Assembly: GCA_946550725.1 (NCBI GenBank) | Contig: CAMNQX010000002.1 | Location: 62,001 to 126,000 of the forward strand | DNA from: an uncultured Clostridia bacterium | GTDB taxonomy: Bacteria > Bacillota > Clostridia > Oscillospirales > Oscillospiraceae | Direction of reading: 5' to 3' | Length of the DNA: 64,000 nucleotides | Part shown: positions 37,143-46,034 of the stretch, one piece after another | How the letters are laid out: every line of letters starts with the position of its first letter | Numbering within the stretch: position 1 is the first letter of the stretch | Translations under genes and position numbers: made by a program | Notes under the pieces: generated by a model | The model's database searches: none | The model's input: the letters and a program-made list of their open reading frames with translations, nothing else | What the model was told of the DNA's origin: nothing

Positions 37143-37913
37143 CTAGCTGACCATCTCGATCCAGCTGCCGTAATAGTACGCGCCCCAGTCGTTCTCGACG
37201 CCGCCACGCCGGGCCCACAGCACCCCGTCCGGAATCTCGATGGCCCCAGTGCTGTCCATCCACCGCTCTGTCTCAGGCACCATGGCGTTGAGGCTCCGGG
37301 AGCAGCTCCAGGGGTGCCGTCCGATGGGGATGATCACCCCGTCGGTCCGCTCCTTGTTGAGGTACTCAGCCAACCGCCGGTAGCCGCCATCTGAGACCTC
37401 TTCCCACCTGCCCGTCTTTGGGTCCCGATAGGACCTGGTCCGCAACACCGGCTCGGCATCAGTGGCTCCCTGCCGCCAGAGCTGGACTACGCTGTCTTGA
37501 CTAAGCTGATCTCCCGAACAACAAAAATGGATGTGGTAACGGTGGTCGCCGTGCAGTCCTTCGATGGCGTAGCAGTAAGGCAAAGGCGGTGCCCGGTCTC
37601 CAAGGTGCCGCTTGACCCTGGATAGAAAGGCACGGAGCGACCGCCGTACTCCGGCAAAGTCCGCCGGCAGATGCTCATCGTCAAAGGTCAAAGTGTAATG
37701 GGTTCCCGTGGGCCCCAGGAGGGCCAGCCGAATTTCCAGCCGGTCCACCTGGCGCCGGTCCACGGCGCTCTTCTGGTAGCGCTTCAGTTCGGACTTCTGC
37801 CGGTGATCCTGGTCGGTATCCTCCAGGGAGAACCGAGGCCGTAGCGCCCGGCACTCTTTCACCAGCGGCCCAGCGCGGATACGGCAGCAGTGCCAGATCA
37901 ACGGGCTAGACAT
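37143..37913 (-). CDS. HUH-type rolling-circle Rep-like protein
   Basis: Motif 1 THYTLTFDD, HUH motif HRYHIHF, putative Tyr motif GYRRLAEYLNKE. Confidence 0.7.
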   Translation of the reverse strand: MSSPLIWHCCRIRAGPLVKECRALRPRFSLEDTDQDHRQKSELKRYQKSAVDRRQVDRLEIRLALLGPTGTHYTLTFDDEHLPADFAGVRRSLRAFLSRVKRHLGDRAPPLPYCYAIEGLHGDHRYHIHFCCSGDQLSQDSVVQLWRQGATDAEPVLRTRSYRDPKTGRWEEVSDGGYRRLAEYLNKERTDGVIIPIGRHPWSCSRSLNAMVPETERWMDSTGAIEIPDGVLWARRGGVENDWGAYYYGSWIEMVS

Positions 37914-38442
37914 TGTCGGTCTCCTGGCGGGTCAGGCGGCCCAGGGCTACAGCGACTTGCACCGTCACATCATGAGCTACGGCGGCGTTTTCCAGAATGG
38001 ACAGCGCCACAGCCGCCACCTGGACGGCCTCCGTCTCCATCTTTCCGTGGTCACCCTGTCCAAAATTCAGATCGTTCAGCTCTTTGCAAAGCTCCCCGGA
38101 CTCCTCGGCAAGAATGGACCCCCACTCGCCGTAGGTGTTCTCCTGCGGGAAACCCCACTTTTGGTCTTGACGCTCCCGCTCGTCCAAAATCGCCTTGATC
38201 CACCGCACTTTGCCCTCCTGCAGCACCACCAGCCGCCCGTCACGGTCGGCCTGGGCAAGCTCCGCTACTCGCCCAGGCGTCAGCCCGGTGGCCCGATACG
38301 CCATCAGTTCTTGCCGCAAGGTCGGCGGGAGATAGGATAGGTTGTCCTCCTCGCACCGGCTCCCTTTGGCGTATGTACATTCCGGCCCTTCACAGTCCGG
38401 GCACTTTGCCATGACGCCAGGCAGACATTTATACTCTTCCAT
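37906..38442 (-). CDS. Phage protein with MazG-like NTP-pyrophosphohydrolase region
   Basis: EWGSILAEESGELCKELNDLNFGQGDHGKMETEAVQVAAVALSILE plus N-terminal Cys cluster. Confidence 0.6.
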   Translation of the reverse strand: MEEYKCLPGVMAKCPDCEGPECTYAKGSRCEEDNLSYLPPTLRQELMAYRATGLTPGRVAELAQADRDGRLVVLQEGKVRWIKAILDERERQDQKWGFPQENTYGEWGSILAEESGELCKELNDLNFGQGDHGKMETEAVQVAAVALSILENAAVAHDVTVQVAVALGRLTRQETDNV

Positions 38443-38444
38443 CC

Positions 38445-38663
38445 TCACGCCTCCTTCGCAAAGTACCCGCCGGTGGAGTAGTCCCAATCAATGGTGCCAT
38501 CGGGGTACACGCCGCAGCCATGAGCCTGCAGGATCCAGCCGCTGGCCGTATTCTGCATGACGGCATCGTAGAGATTCCTCAGCCCCCGCAGGCACCGGAA
38601 CTCCCCGCCGCCATGATTGCGGTAGATCTGGCCCGGTACCGGGGTGAACTTCTGCCGCCCCAT
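38445..38663 (-). CDS. Small phage hypothetical protein
   Basis: MGRQKFTPVPGQIYRNHGGGEFRCLRGLRNLYDAVMQNTASGWILQAHGCGVYPDGTIDWDYSTGGYF. Confidence 0.65.
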   Translation of the reverse strand: MGRQKFTPVPGQIYRNHGGGEFRCLRGLRNLYDAVMQNTASGWILQAHGCGVYPDGTIDWDYSTGGYFAKEA

Positions 38664-40198
38664 CACTCATCCTCCGGGAGCAGAATCCACTTGGTAAACT
38701 GCTGCCCCAGTCCGGTCAGTTCCTTGTCGGGTTTTCCGGGGGCATGGAAGCGGCGGCCATCCCAAACAGCCGGAGTGTACTTGGGCCCAGCGTTGGTAAG
38801 GTCATAGGTAATGATGATCTCACCCTCTGGCGGGGTCTCTCCCCGGCCATGCCACTCCCGGACTTCTTTCTTGATCTCCCGGACTTCTCTGGGATCATCC
38901 GTCCGACAAAGGAGGTAGTCAATGGAACAGCCCAGGGCATCGGCTGTCTTAATCAATGGCCGGATCCGCCACTCATCCACGCCATCGCCACCGGCATAGG
39001 GCAACCCCCCGCTGCTGGGGGTGATTTTCTTGCCCTGCTCAAAATCAGCAATCTTCTTTTCCCGGCGGAAGGCCCGCACGTCCGCTTTTTTTGCGTATTC
39101 CTCAAAGGTCAACCCGGCTCTGGCCCTGGCTTCTCCAAAGCGTTTCCACAGCCGCACAGTGGGGGCACACATGGCCTCGTTCTCCTTCGCCTTTTTAAGT
39201 TTTTCCTTGGATTGCTTTTCCTTGGCGGCGTTTTGGGCCTTCTCGACCTCGCCACTCAGATGGGGGCAAGCAGAGCTGCATATACCTAGGTTAGGGCAAT
39301 CATGGCAGCATTTCCCATCGGCACAATGATCGTCATAGCTACGGCCTCCAGCGACCATACGGGCAAGACGAGCTGCCCCCCAGTCACAGGCCTCGCAGGT
39401 GCCTTTTGGCCCTTTTCGGGGTTTCAGCTCCTTTTTCACTTTCTCGGCGTAATAAGTGACGTTTCCCTCATGCCATTGTTTTGGCTCACTCATCCACGCC
39501 GAACTTTCACGCACCATCCTGGCGGTCAGGCGTTGGGCCTCCGGCGTCAGCTTGGCGAAAGCATAGGCCACGCTCTCATTCAGATCACCCTTTTCCCAGT
39601 ATGGCATCAGTTCATCGATCAGTTTCTCTTTGATCACCTTCAGCCGGGCCAGCTTGGAGGCCGACACCTTACAGGCCTCCGCAACATGATCCCGCATTTT
39701 CCCAGGGAACTCCACCCCGGCCTCCTTCAGCTGGTAGAGAAGCATCTCCACCCGCTCCGCCTGCTTGGAAATATCAGCAGAACTCATGCGGCGGGTGTCG
39801 CTGTTACCGTAGATCAGGCGCAGCTCCTGAAGCCAACCCTCGACTTCATCGGTGGCGCCGCTTTGCTTCTCCACGATACAAGCCACCTGGCGGAACTTCT
39901 CATTGCCCTCCTGCACCAGCTGGGAGAGCGCCGCATGGCGGCGGTGGCCGGACACGATGATATAATGGCCCTCCCGCTCCGAATCGGGCCGGACACGGAG
40001 GGGCTGCTGGAGCCCGGCAAACTCGATATTGGCTGCCAGCTCCGGGATCCCCGGCAGCTCGTAGAAGTTCCGCTCATCCTGATGGAGCCGGTCAATGTCG
40101 ATGTACTCGATCTGCTCCCGGACCTCAATGCCGGTGTCCAAAATGGACACCTCACCCAGCGCGGCGGCCAGGTCAAAACCCTTTTTCTTCTCAGCCAT
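38663..40198 (-). CDS. ParB-like protein with Cys-rich insertion and C-terminal XRE-type HTH
   Basis: ParB/Srx-like EYIDIDRLHQDERNFYELPGIPELAANIEFAGLQQPLRVRP...IIVSGHRRHAAL; CEAC...CADGKCCHDCPNLGICSSACPHL; XRE-like RARAGLTFEEYAKKADV. Confidence 0.85.
   Translation of the reverse strand: MAEKKKGFDLAAALGEVSILDTGIEVREQIEYIDIDRLHQDERNFYELPGIPELAANIEFAGLQQPLRVRPDSEREGHYIIVSGHRRHAALSQLVQEGNEKFRQVACIVEKQSGATDEVEGWLQELRLIYGNSDTRRMSSADISKQAERVEMLLYQLKEAGVEFPGKMRDHVAEACKVSASKLARLKVIKEKLIDELMPYWEKGDLNESVAYAFAKLTPEAQRLTARMVRESSAWMSEPKQWHEGNVTYYAEKVKKELKPRKGPKGTCEACDWGAARLARMVAGGRSYDDHCADGKCCHDCPNLGICSSACPHLSGEVEKAQNAAKEKQSKEKLKKAKENEAMCAPTVRLWKRFGEARARAGLTFEEYAKKADVRAFRREKKIADFEQGKKITPSSGGLPYAGGDGVDEWRIRPLIKTADALGCSIDYLLCRTDDPREVREIKKEVREWHGRGETPPEGEIIITYDLTNAGPKYTPAVWDGRRFHAPGKPDKELTGLGQQFTKWILLPEDE
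40133..40151. repeat. Dispersed prophage palindrome, site 4 (one mismatch)
   Basis: GGTGTCCAA-A-ATGGACACC, inside parB-like CDS ~50 bp after its start codon. Confidence 0.8.
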
Positions 40199-40970
40199 TG
40201 TGAGATCCTCCCTTCATCAAATCACGAACAAACCGGCGATAATCCACACCGGCAGCACTCCGGGGGCTGCTGATCAGCAGCGGCTCCTGGGCAAAGGTCA
40301 TGTCGTCCACCTTGTCGGTGCGGCGAATGTGATCAAAGACCGGCAGGCCGCTGGCCTTCAGGGTCTCCTCCGCCTCCACGATCTGGGGAGAGTTGTACCA
40401 CATGGTGGGCAGGCAACCGGACAGCTTCAAGCCAGGGTTGATCCGGCGCATATTGGAGATCTGGCGCATCATGTTGGTCATGCCTCGCAGACTAAAGGCG
40501 TCCAGCTTGATGGGGATAATGACCTCATCGGCAGCGATCAGAGCGGCCGCACTGGCGGCGTTGAATGCCGGGGGGCAGTCCACCAGACACCAGTCGTAGG
40601 CGTCTACCTCCTCCAGGCTGGTGCGGACGCTCCGCAGCGTCCCCGCCTGCACGCTGCCCAGCTCTACCTTGGTCAGGTCCAGGTCCATCAAAGTCACATC
40701 GGCGGGGATTATATCAACGCCCTTGATGCTGGTGTGATGGATATACTCCTCCACCACGTCCTCCACGCCGGAGGCCGTATCACGGAGCAGGTCGGCCAGA
40801 CTGGGGGCGGCGGCATCCACTCCGAAAAAGTCTGTGGTATTACACTGGCTGTCGGCATCTATCAGCAGTACCCGCTGCCGATAGTCCCTTGCCAGGATGG
40901 CGGCGGTGTTTATGACTGTGGTCGTCTTGCCCACACCGCCCTTCAGGTTGATCACTGCGATTGTCCTCAT
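40191..40970 (-). CDS. ParA-family ATPase
   Basis: MRTIAVINLKGGVGKTTTVINTAAILA deviant Walker A; LIDADSQCNTTDFFG; overlaps parB-like start. Confidence 0.93.
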   Translation of the reverse strand: MRTIAVINLKGGVGKTTTVINTAAILARDYRQRVLLIDADSQCNTTDFFGVDAAAPSLADLLRDTASGVEDVVEEYIHHTSIKGVDIIPADVTLMDLDLTKVELGSVQAGTLRSVRTSLEEVDAYDWCLVDCPPAFNAASAAALIAADEVIIPIKLDAFSLRGMTNMMRQISNMRRINPGLKLSGCLPTMWYNSPQIVEAEETLKASGLPVFDHIRRTDKVDDMTFAQEPLLISSPRSAAGVDYRRFVRDLMKGGSHNG

Positions 40971-40985
40971 GGGTTTGCCTCCTTG

Positions 40986-41192
40986 TCAAAATTTGAACGT
41001 CTCTCTTTGTTGCACACCGTTGATCTCGTATCCAACGGTGAAGTGCCGATGGGGGTAGTTGACCGAGATGATCTCCCCGGTCACGGTGATCTTCGCCTTT
41101 TTGCCCCGGCGGTCTCCCTGGTTCGGGTCGGTCCATGCGTACTCGTAGGCAGGGGTGAAACTGTGCCTGTCTCCGACGCGAGGTGTCTCCAT
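40986..41192 (-). CDS. Small phage hypothetical protein
   Basis: METPRVGDRHSFTPAYEYAWTDPNQGDRRGKKAKITVTGEIISVNYPHRHFTVGYEINGVQQRETFKF. Confidence 0.6.
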   Translation of the reverse strand: METPRVGDRHSFTPAYEYAWTDPNQGDRRGKKAKITVTGEIISVNYPHRHFTVGYEINGVQQRETFKF

Positions 41193-41205
41193 GTCTCTCA
41201 CCCCC

Positions 41206-42522
41206 TCAGAACGGCAGAGGTTCGCCGTCGTTGGGCAGCTCGTGGAATTGCATTTGCTGGTCCGCAGGCTTCTCCTCGGCCTTTTCAGTCCGTTTTCGCT
41301 CAGGAGGCGGGTCCAGCGTGCTGACACAGCGGAAACGCTGGGTCGCTCCATCGAACATCAAGTCCAAATGCCCAACTCGGCCCTCTTTGTTCTTGGCAAT
41401 ATCCAGTTGACGCCCTGGGTCTCGCAGGTCATCTGGATTAGTGCGATACAGCATCATGATGACATCGGCATCCTGCTCATATTGACCAGAATCTCTGATG
41501 TCTGAAATTTTAGGGGTGCTGGTGCAACGGTTGAGCTGCGCCAGGCCCACCACAGTGATCCCGGTTGCTCTGGCCTTGGTGTGCAACGCCGAGCTGATTT
41601 TGGACTGCTTTTCATAGGCGGAAGCCTTTTCGTCTCCTGCGATGATCTGCACATAGTCGATATAGATGACCTGGAGCCGTTTGGATTGTGCGTCCGCAAA
41701 AATGTCATCTACTGTCCACCCGGCGGCGCCTGTCGTATCCAGACTGTGCTTTTCCATCTGGGCCGCCGCCACCGCAAACGCCTCGTAATCGTCCTCAGTT
41801 GGAGACCCAGCCTTGATTCTCTCCATGTCCACCCCAGCCACCCGCGCAAAGGTCCGCTCCGCAATTTGCCCATAGCCGGTTTCCAGGCTATACATGCCGA
41901 CCCGATACTTTTCGGCCTGTGCGTAGGCCGCCATCAAGGCAAAGGCTGTTTTCCCCGCCGATGGCCTTGCCGCGATCAAAATGAAACTCCCCGGCTCCGC
42001 GTAGATCGAACGATTCAAGTCGTAGAGACCCCAGGGCAAGTATTCTTTTGGCTTTTTGAGCCGCTCGTAGAAAATCTCCACGAGCTGTTTCATGGACACG
42101 CCTCTGGAGCGTTGGTTGGTCACCAGCTCCGCGTTGATTCTTGCCGTTACGTCCCGGGCCGCCTCCCCCGTCTGGACAGATATAAGCTCCATGCCCAGGG
42201 CCTGCAAGCGCGCCACTTGTGCGCGCTCCTTGCAGATTTTGATGTACTCGCGATATTCCGTGACGGACGGAACAATTTCCATACACTGCTTGAGGGTTTC
42301 TGCCAGGTCAGGCGATGAATTGACTCTCAGCGCATCGCAAACAGTGACCAAATCAACATGTTTCCCCTCGCTGAACAGAAAGCGGATGGTCTGAAAGATA
42401 TTTCGGTAAACCTCGTCGAGGAAGTCCTGCGGATCCATTTCCGCCAGGACGTGGCCAATGATTTTTTCATCAATCAGCATCGCGCCGATGACGCTGGCCT
42501 GTGAAATAATTCTGTCTGTCAT
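41206..42522 (-). CDS. dnaB: Replicative DNA helicase (DnaB-like)
   Basis: Walker A AARPSAGKTAFALMAA; IDYVQIIAGDEK; SDIRDSGQYEQDADVIMMLYR. Confidence 0.94.
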   Translation of the reverse strand: MTDRIISQASVIGAMLIDEKIIGHVLAEMDPQDFLDEVYRNIFQTIRFLFSEGKHVDLVTVCDALRVNSSPDLAETLKQCMEIVPSVTEYREYIKICKERAQVARLQALGMELISVQTGEAARDVTARINAELVTNQRSRGVSMKQLVEIFYERLKKPKEYLPWGLYDLNRSIYAEPGSFILIAARPSAGKTAFALMAAYAQAEKYRVGMYSLETGYGQIAERTFARVAGVDMERIKAGSPTEDDYEAFAVAAAQMEKHSLDTTGAAGWTVDDIFADAQSKRLQVIYIDYVQIIAGDEKASAYEKQSKISSALHTKARATGITVVGLAQLNRCTSTPKISDIRDSGQYEQDADVIMMLYRTNPDDLRDPGRQLDIAKNKEGRVGHLDLMFDGATQRFRCVSTLDPPPERKRTEKAEEKPADQQMQFHELPNDGEPLPF

Positions 42523-43346
42523 AGCGGCGGTAGGGAGCTCCTCACCGTGTGGGCTTGTCTATCATCCGCAACGTCTCCCAGCTCTGCGGCGTTGCCCAGG
42601 TAGTCGTCCAGGTTGTTCAGGAACGTGGCCACATGAGGGATCCCGATTCCCTTCTGCCATTCCTCGCTGGCCGTCAGCTTTTTCAGGGCCGCGGCCATCG
42701 CGTCGATCACCGCCTTGCTCGGCCGGAGCTTGTCCCAGGCGTTCATGGCCCGCTGCTTGTTGCGCTTCCCCTTCGACGGGTAGAACCGCCAAAGGCCCTC
42801 AAAGCGGGCAGGCTCCCAGTCGGGCGCCTCACGCGGTCCTTTCCTGCGTGTGCGCCCCGTGCCCTTTGTGGGGGGATTATGGGGGGTATTACTGTTAAGT
42901 CTATTATTACTTTGTGGCGAAAAAACCGGCACCGGTTTTTTCGTCAACGGTGCAACCGTTGACGATTTTTCAGGCAACGGTGCGCCCTCCTCGTCCGCAG
43001 GGGGTTCCTCCGGCGGAGTATCCTCACCCGCCGGAATACCTTCCTCGGCGCTGCTGAACACCCGGACGACGTACTCGTTTCCGCCAAAGGTTCCTTTATC
43101 TCCGTGGAGCTGACGGCGGGTCAGGTATCCCGCCTCCTCCAGCTCCACCAGGGATTTGCGGATGGTGTCCCGGCTCAGCCCACAGTAAACCGCTAGGCCC
43201 CGGACCGAGAAGTCCCAGTCCGGGGGACGCGACGCCATCACTAGCAGGAGACCCAGCGTCCGCAGGGAGAGCCGCCGGTCGCACACCGTTTGGTTTGGCA
43301 GCGGCGTGAAGTCCATCCACGGCTCTATCCTGATCACGTCGGACAT
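42519..43346 (-). CDS. Phage replication initiation wHTH protein (DnaD/O-like)
   Basis: N-terminal wHTH RGLAVYCGLSRDTIRKSLVELEEAGYLTRRQL; directly upstream of dnaB. Confidence 0.75.
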   Translation of the reverse strand: MSDVIRIEPWMDFTPLPNQTVCDRRLSLRTLGLLLVMASRPPDWDFSVRGLAVYCGLSRDTIRKSLVELEEAGYLTRRQLHGDKGTFGGNEYVVRVFSSAEEGIPAGEDTPPEEPPADEEGAPLPEKSSTVAPLTKKPVPVFSPQSNNRLNSNTPHNPPTKGTGRTRRKGPREAPDWEPARFEGLWRFYPSKGKRNKQRAMNAWDKLRPSKAVIDAMAAALKKLTASEEWQKGIGIPHVATFLNNLDDYLGNAAELGDVADDRQAHTVRSSLPPL

Positions 43347-43358
43347 CTGACCACCCCC

Positions 43359-43387
43359 TTGCAAAACCCAAACGGGTGTGTTATAAT
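43359..43387 (+). promoter_or_regulatory. Plus-strand sigma70 promoter for a candidate small RNA
   Basis: TTGCAA 43359-43364, 17-nt spacer, TATAAT 43382-43387. Confidence 0.75.
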
Positions 43388-43393
43388 ATTTGC

Positions 43394-43460
43394 GTCCTCA
43401 TGGAGGCTTTGCCTCCTGGCCCCCTTGGTGGTGTACCCGCACCCCAGGGGGCATTTTTTA
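43394..43460 (+). ncRNA. Candidate ~65-nt small RNA antisense to the early-operon direction (OOP-like position)
   Basis: Own promoter, hairpin GGAGGC-TTT-GCCTCC (43402-43416), terminator hairpin GCCCCCT...AGGGGGC + ATTTTTT (43419-43460), no ORF. Confidence 0.7.
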
Positions 43461-43470
43461 TGCTCTGAAA

Positions 43471-43695
43471 TCATGACATCCACCTCGCCAACGCTACCTT
43501 CGGCACCACATAGGAGCCGCCATACTTGCTTTGTCCGCCCACCTTTTTGGCGGGAAAGGTCTTGTCGCCCAGCAGCGTACCCCGGTAAACGCCCAAATAC
43601 GCCGCTACATCTGCGATCTTGAGGGTCTCCCGGCCCGGATAGGCTTCATCCAGACGGGCCAAATTCTCCCGGAATCCCGGTTTCTCCAATGGCAT
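43471..43695 (-). CDS. Small DNA-binding/excisionase-like phage protein
   Basis: ETLKIADVAAYLGVYRGTLLGDKTFPAKKVGGQSKYGGSYVVPKVALARWM: MerR-type HTH helix. Confidence 0.65.
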   Translation of the reverse strand: MPLEKPGFRENLARLDEAYPGRETLKIADVAAYLGVYRGTLLGDKTFPAKKVGGQSKYGGSYVVPKVALARWMS

Positions 43696-43712
43696 GATGC
43701 GTTCCTCCCTTC

Positions 43713-43731
43713 GGTGTTCAACTTGGACACC
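43713..43731. repeat. Dispersed prophage palindrome, site 5 (one mismatch)
   Basis: GGTGTTCAA-C-TTGGACACC, intergenic. Confidence 0.85.
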
Positions 43732-43755
43732 GCTTTTTACGCGCTGTCCGCTCGG

Positions 43756-44223
43756 TCAACATTGTTCATCATCTTCTGATTTGCAGAATTTGAGCTCCAT
43801 GGCGGCCCGGCAGATGTCCTGCAGGTCCTCCATGATGGCGTCATACTCCTGGCGCTCATTGACATCGATGCGCCCGTCAGCTGCCAGCGAGACCAGCCGC
43901 TGGTCGGCATGGCTCCGCCCGAAGGCCGTGACCTTGTCCAGCAGGTTTAGCACTGCCTGGGGCAGAGGCTTGCCCGGCTCAAATTCCGGCATGGAGGCCT
44001 GCACGCTCCCCCGGCTCAGCTCCCGGAGGTACATTCCCGCCAGCCAGGGGGCGTCGTAGCACACCGCCAGGGTGTCCAGGGCCTCCACGGCACACCGCCG
44101 GGTCCCCGCCTCCCAAGCCTGGATGGCGTCCACCGAGTAGCCCGACATTTCCGCGGCCTTCTCTTGGGTGATGCCGGCGGTCCTCCGGGCCCGACGCAGG
44201 GCGTTCTGGGACAGATTGTCCAT
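43756..44223 (-). CDS. XRE-family transcriptional regulator
   Basis: LRRARRTAGITQEKAAEMSGYSVDAIQAWEAGTRRCAVEALDTLAVCYD. Confidence 0.8.
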   Translation of the reverse strand: MDNLSQNALRRARRTAGITQEKAAEMSGYSVDAIQAWEAGTRRCAVEALDTLAVCYDAPWLAGMYLRELSRGSVQASMPEFEPGKPLPQAVLNLLDKVTAFGRSHADQRLVSLAADGRIDVNERQEYDAIMEDLQDICRAAMELKFCKSEDDEQC

Positions 44224-44228
44224 GGTGA

Positions 44229-44438
44229 TCACTCCGTTTCCGTGGTATGGTTATTGTAGAGCTCGTCGATAGTGCAGCCCAGGATCTGGGACAGCCGGGG
44301 CAGGTCCCGAGCCTTGGGCAGAGCCGCCTCGCTCTCCCAGTTACCAACGGCGCCCTGCACAACTCCCATCTGCTCCGCCAAGCAGGCCTGGGACAGCCCA
44401 GCCGCCTCCCGGCGCGTCTTGATGCACATAACGCCCAT
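44229..44438 (-). CDS. Cro-like XRE regulator
   Basis: MGVMCIKTRREAAGLSQACLAEQMGVVQGAVGNWESEAALPKARDLPRLSQILGCTIDELY; divergent from repressor. Confidence 0.85.
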   Translation of the reverse strand: MGVMCIKTRREAAGLSQACLAEQMGVVQGAVGNWESEAALPKARDLPRLSQILGCTIDELYNNHTTETE

Positions 44439-44458
44439 TGCGTCACCTCCCCTCTGTC

Positions 44459-44526
44459 TAACAGTATTTGTGTTAGCACGGCAAGAATAACACAACCTCT
44501 GTTGATTGTCAACAGTAATTTTGTTA
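44459..44526. promoter_or_regulatory. Three-site operator between cro-like and repressor genes
   Basis: TAACAGTATTTGTGTTA (44459-44475), TAACACAACCTCTGTTG (44488-44504), CAACAGTAATTTTGTTA (44510-44526): each YAACA-N7-TGTTR. Confidence 0.75.
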
Positions 44527-44592
44527 TTTTCTTTTTCTCGCCTTGCATAACATCATTAAATCTGATACCATTGTGTCGCTGAGGTGATACAG

Positions 44593-45204
44593 ATGTTCCA
44601 AGTCAAGCTAAAAAACCTGCGGGAGCAGCGAGGGCTATCGCAGGCTGGACTAGCACACCGGCTCGGCGTCGGTCAGTCCGCCGTTGGAAACTGGGAAAGC
44701 GGTCGTTGCTTGCCTTCGACCGCCATGTCGCAAAAAATTGCCTCATTTTTTAACGTGAGCGTTGACTACCTTTTCGGAATTTCACAGGTGAAGGATCCTG
44801 CGAAGCCGAAGTCCATCCGAGTGCCCGTCCTGGGTGATGTGGCTGCCGGTATCCCAATCGAGGCCGTCACCGACATCGTGGACTACGAGGAGATCGACGC
44901 CGCCCTGGCGGCTTCCGGTGAGTTCTTTGGTCTCCGGATCAAAGGGTCCAGCATGGAGCCCCGGATGCGGGAGGGGGACGTGGTCATCGTCCGCAAGCAG
45001 GATGCCGCCGAGACCGGGGACACCGTAGTGGTGCTGGTCAACGGCGACAGCGCCACGGTGAAGAAAATAAAATACGGGCCGGACGGGATCACGCTGATTC
45101 CATCCAACCCGACCTTTGACCCATTGTTTTACAGCGCCCAAGAGGTAGAAAGCCTGCCCGTCCGTGTCCTCGGTCGGGTGGTGGAACTCCGAGCAAAATA
45201 TTAA
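44593..45204 (+). CDS. LexA/CI-like S24 repressor
   Basis: XRE HTH LKNLREQRGLSQAGLAHRLGVGQSAVGNWESGR plus S24 peptidase GEFFGLRIKGSSMEPRMREGDVVIVRKQ...GDSATVKKI. Confidence 0.95.
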   Translation: MFQVKLKNLREQRGLSQAGLAHRLGVGQSAVGNWESGRCLPSTAMSQKIASFFNVSVDYLFGISQVKDPAKPKSIRVPVLGDVAAGIPIEAVTDIVDYEEIDAALAASGEFFGLRIKGSSMEPRMREGDVVIVRKQDAAETGDTVVVLVNGDSATVKKIKYGPDGITLIPSNPTFDPLFYSAQEVESLPVRVLGRVVELRAKY

Positions 45205-45207
45205 AGC

Positions 45208-45226
45208 GGTGTCCAAGGTGGACACC
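45208..45226. repeat. Dispersed prophage palindrome, site 6 (one mismatch)
   Basis: GGTGTCCAA-G-GTGGACACC, flanked by GC...GC extending the arms, just after the repressor stop codon. Confidence 0.85.
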
Positions 45227-45250
45227 GCAAAAATGAAAGGAGAAAGAGAC

Positions 45251-46033
45251 ATGGTTACGATTCCCGCGAAGGTAAAAGACAGGCTGATTGCTGGGGTGAA
45301 GAAGTTCCAGCCCGTGGTGAAGAAAGCTCAAGCCAAGGACATCAACGAGAGCGACACCGTCACCATTGTGTCCGATATCCTATCCGACGTATTCGGCTAT
45401 GACAAGTACAGCGAGATCACGTCGGAGTTCGCTATCAAGAAAACTTTCTGCGACCTGGCCACCCAGATCAATGGGGTAACCAAGCTGCTTATGGAGGTCA
45501 AGGCGGTGGGCCTTGAACTGAAGGATCAGCACGTCAAACAGGCGGTTGATTACGGCGCAAACGCCGGCATTGAGTGGGTCGTGCTGACCAACGGCGTTGA
45601 CTGGCGGGTATACAACATTGTTTTTGGTAAACCCGTCATGGCGGAGCTGGTATATAACTTCAACCTTACCACCCTGAATCCCAAGAAGCAAAACGAGTTG
45701 GAAATGCTGTACTACCTGTCCCGCGAATCCATGGCCAAGGGGAATCGCACGTCCTTGGATGATTTTCATTCCCAACAGCAGTTGGTCAACAAGGTCATGA
45801 TTGCCCAGATCCTGATGGCAGACCCTGTCCTGGACACGGTCCGCAAGACCCTCCGCAAGCTCTCAGCAGACCTGAAAATCTCCAATGACGAGATACAGCA
45901 TATCATTACCGACGAAATCATCAAGCGGGACGTGCTGGACGACGATCGTGCCGCCGACGCCAAAAAGAAGGTCGCAAAGGCCCTCAAGCCCGCTGCAAAG
46001 CCCGCCAAGGCAACGACTGACGTAGGGGAATAA
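45251..46033 (+). CDS. Solo type I restriction HsdR N-terminal-like protein (PD-(D/E)xK-like)
   Basis: DIFGYDKY-type region (LSDVFGYDKYSEITSEFAIKK), LLMEVKAVGLELKDQHVKQAVDYGANAGIEWVVLTNGVDWRVY. Confidence 0.75.
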   Translation: MVTIPAKVKDRLIAGVKKFQPVVKKAQAKDINESDTVTIVSDILSDVFGYDKYSEITSEFAIKKTFCDLATQINGVTKLLMEVKAVGLELKDQHVKQAVDYGANAGIEWVVLTNGVDWRVYNIVFGKPVMAELVYNFNLTTLNPKKQNELEMLYYLSRESMAKGNRTSLDDFHSQQQLVNKVMIAQILMADPVLDTVRKTLRKLSADLKISNDEIQHIITDEIIKRDVLDDDRAADAKKKVAKALKPAAKPAKATTDVGE

Positions 46034-46034
46034 C

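Noticed and set aside
45251-46033. Complete type I restriction-modification system
   Set aside because: Only an HsdR N-terminal-like protein is present; no helicase portion, HsdM or HsdS nearby.
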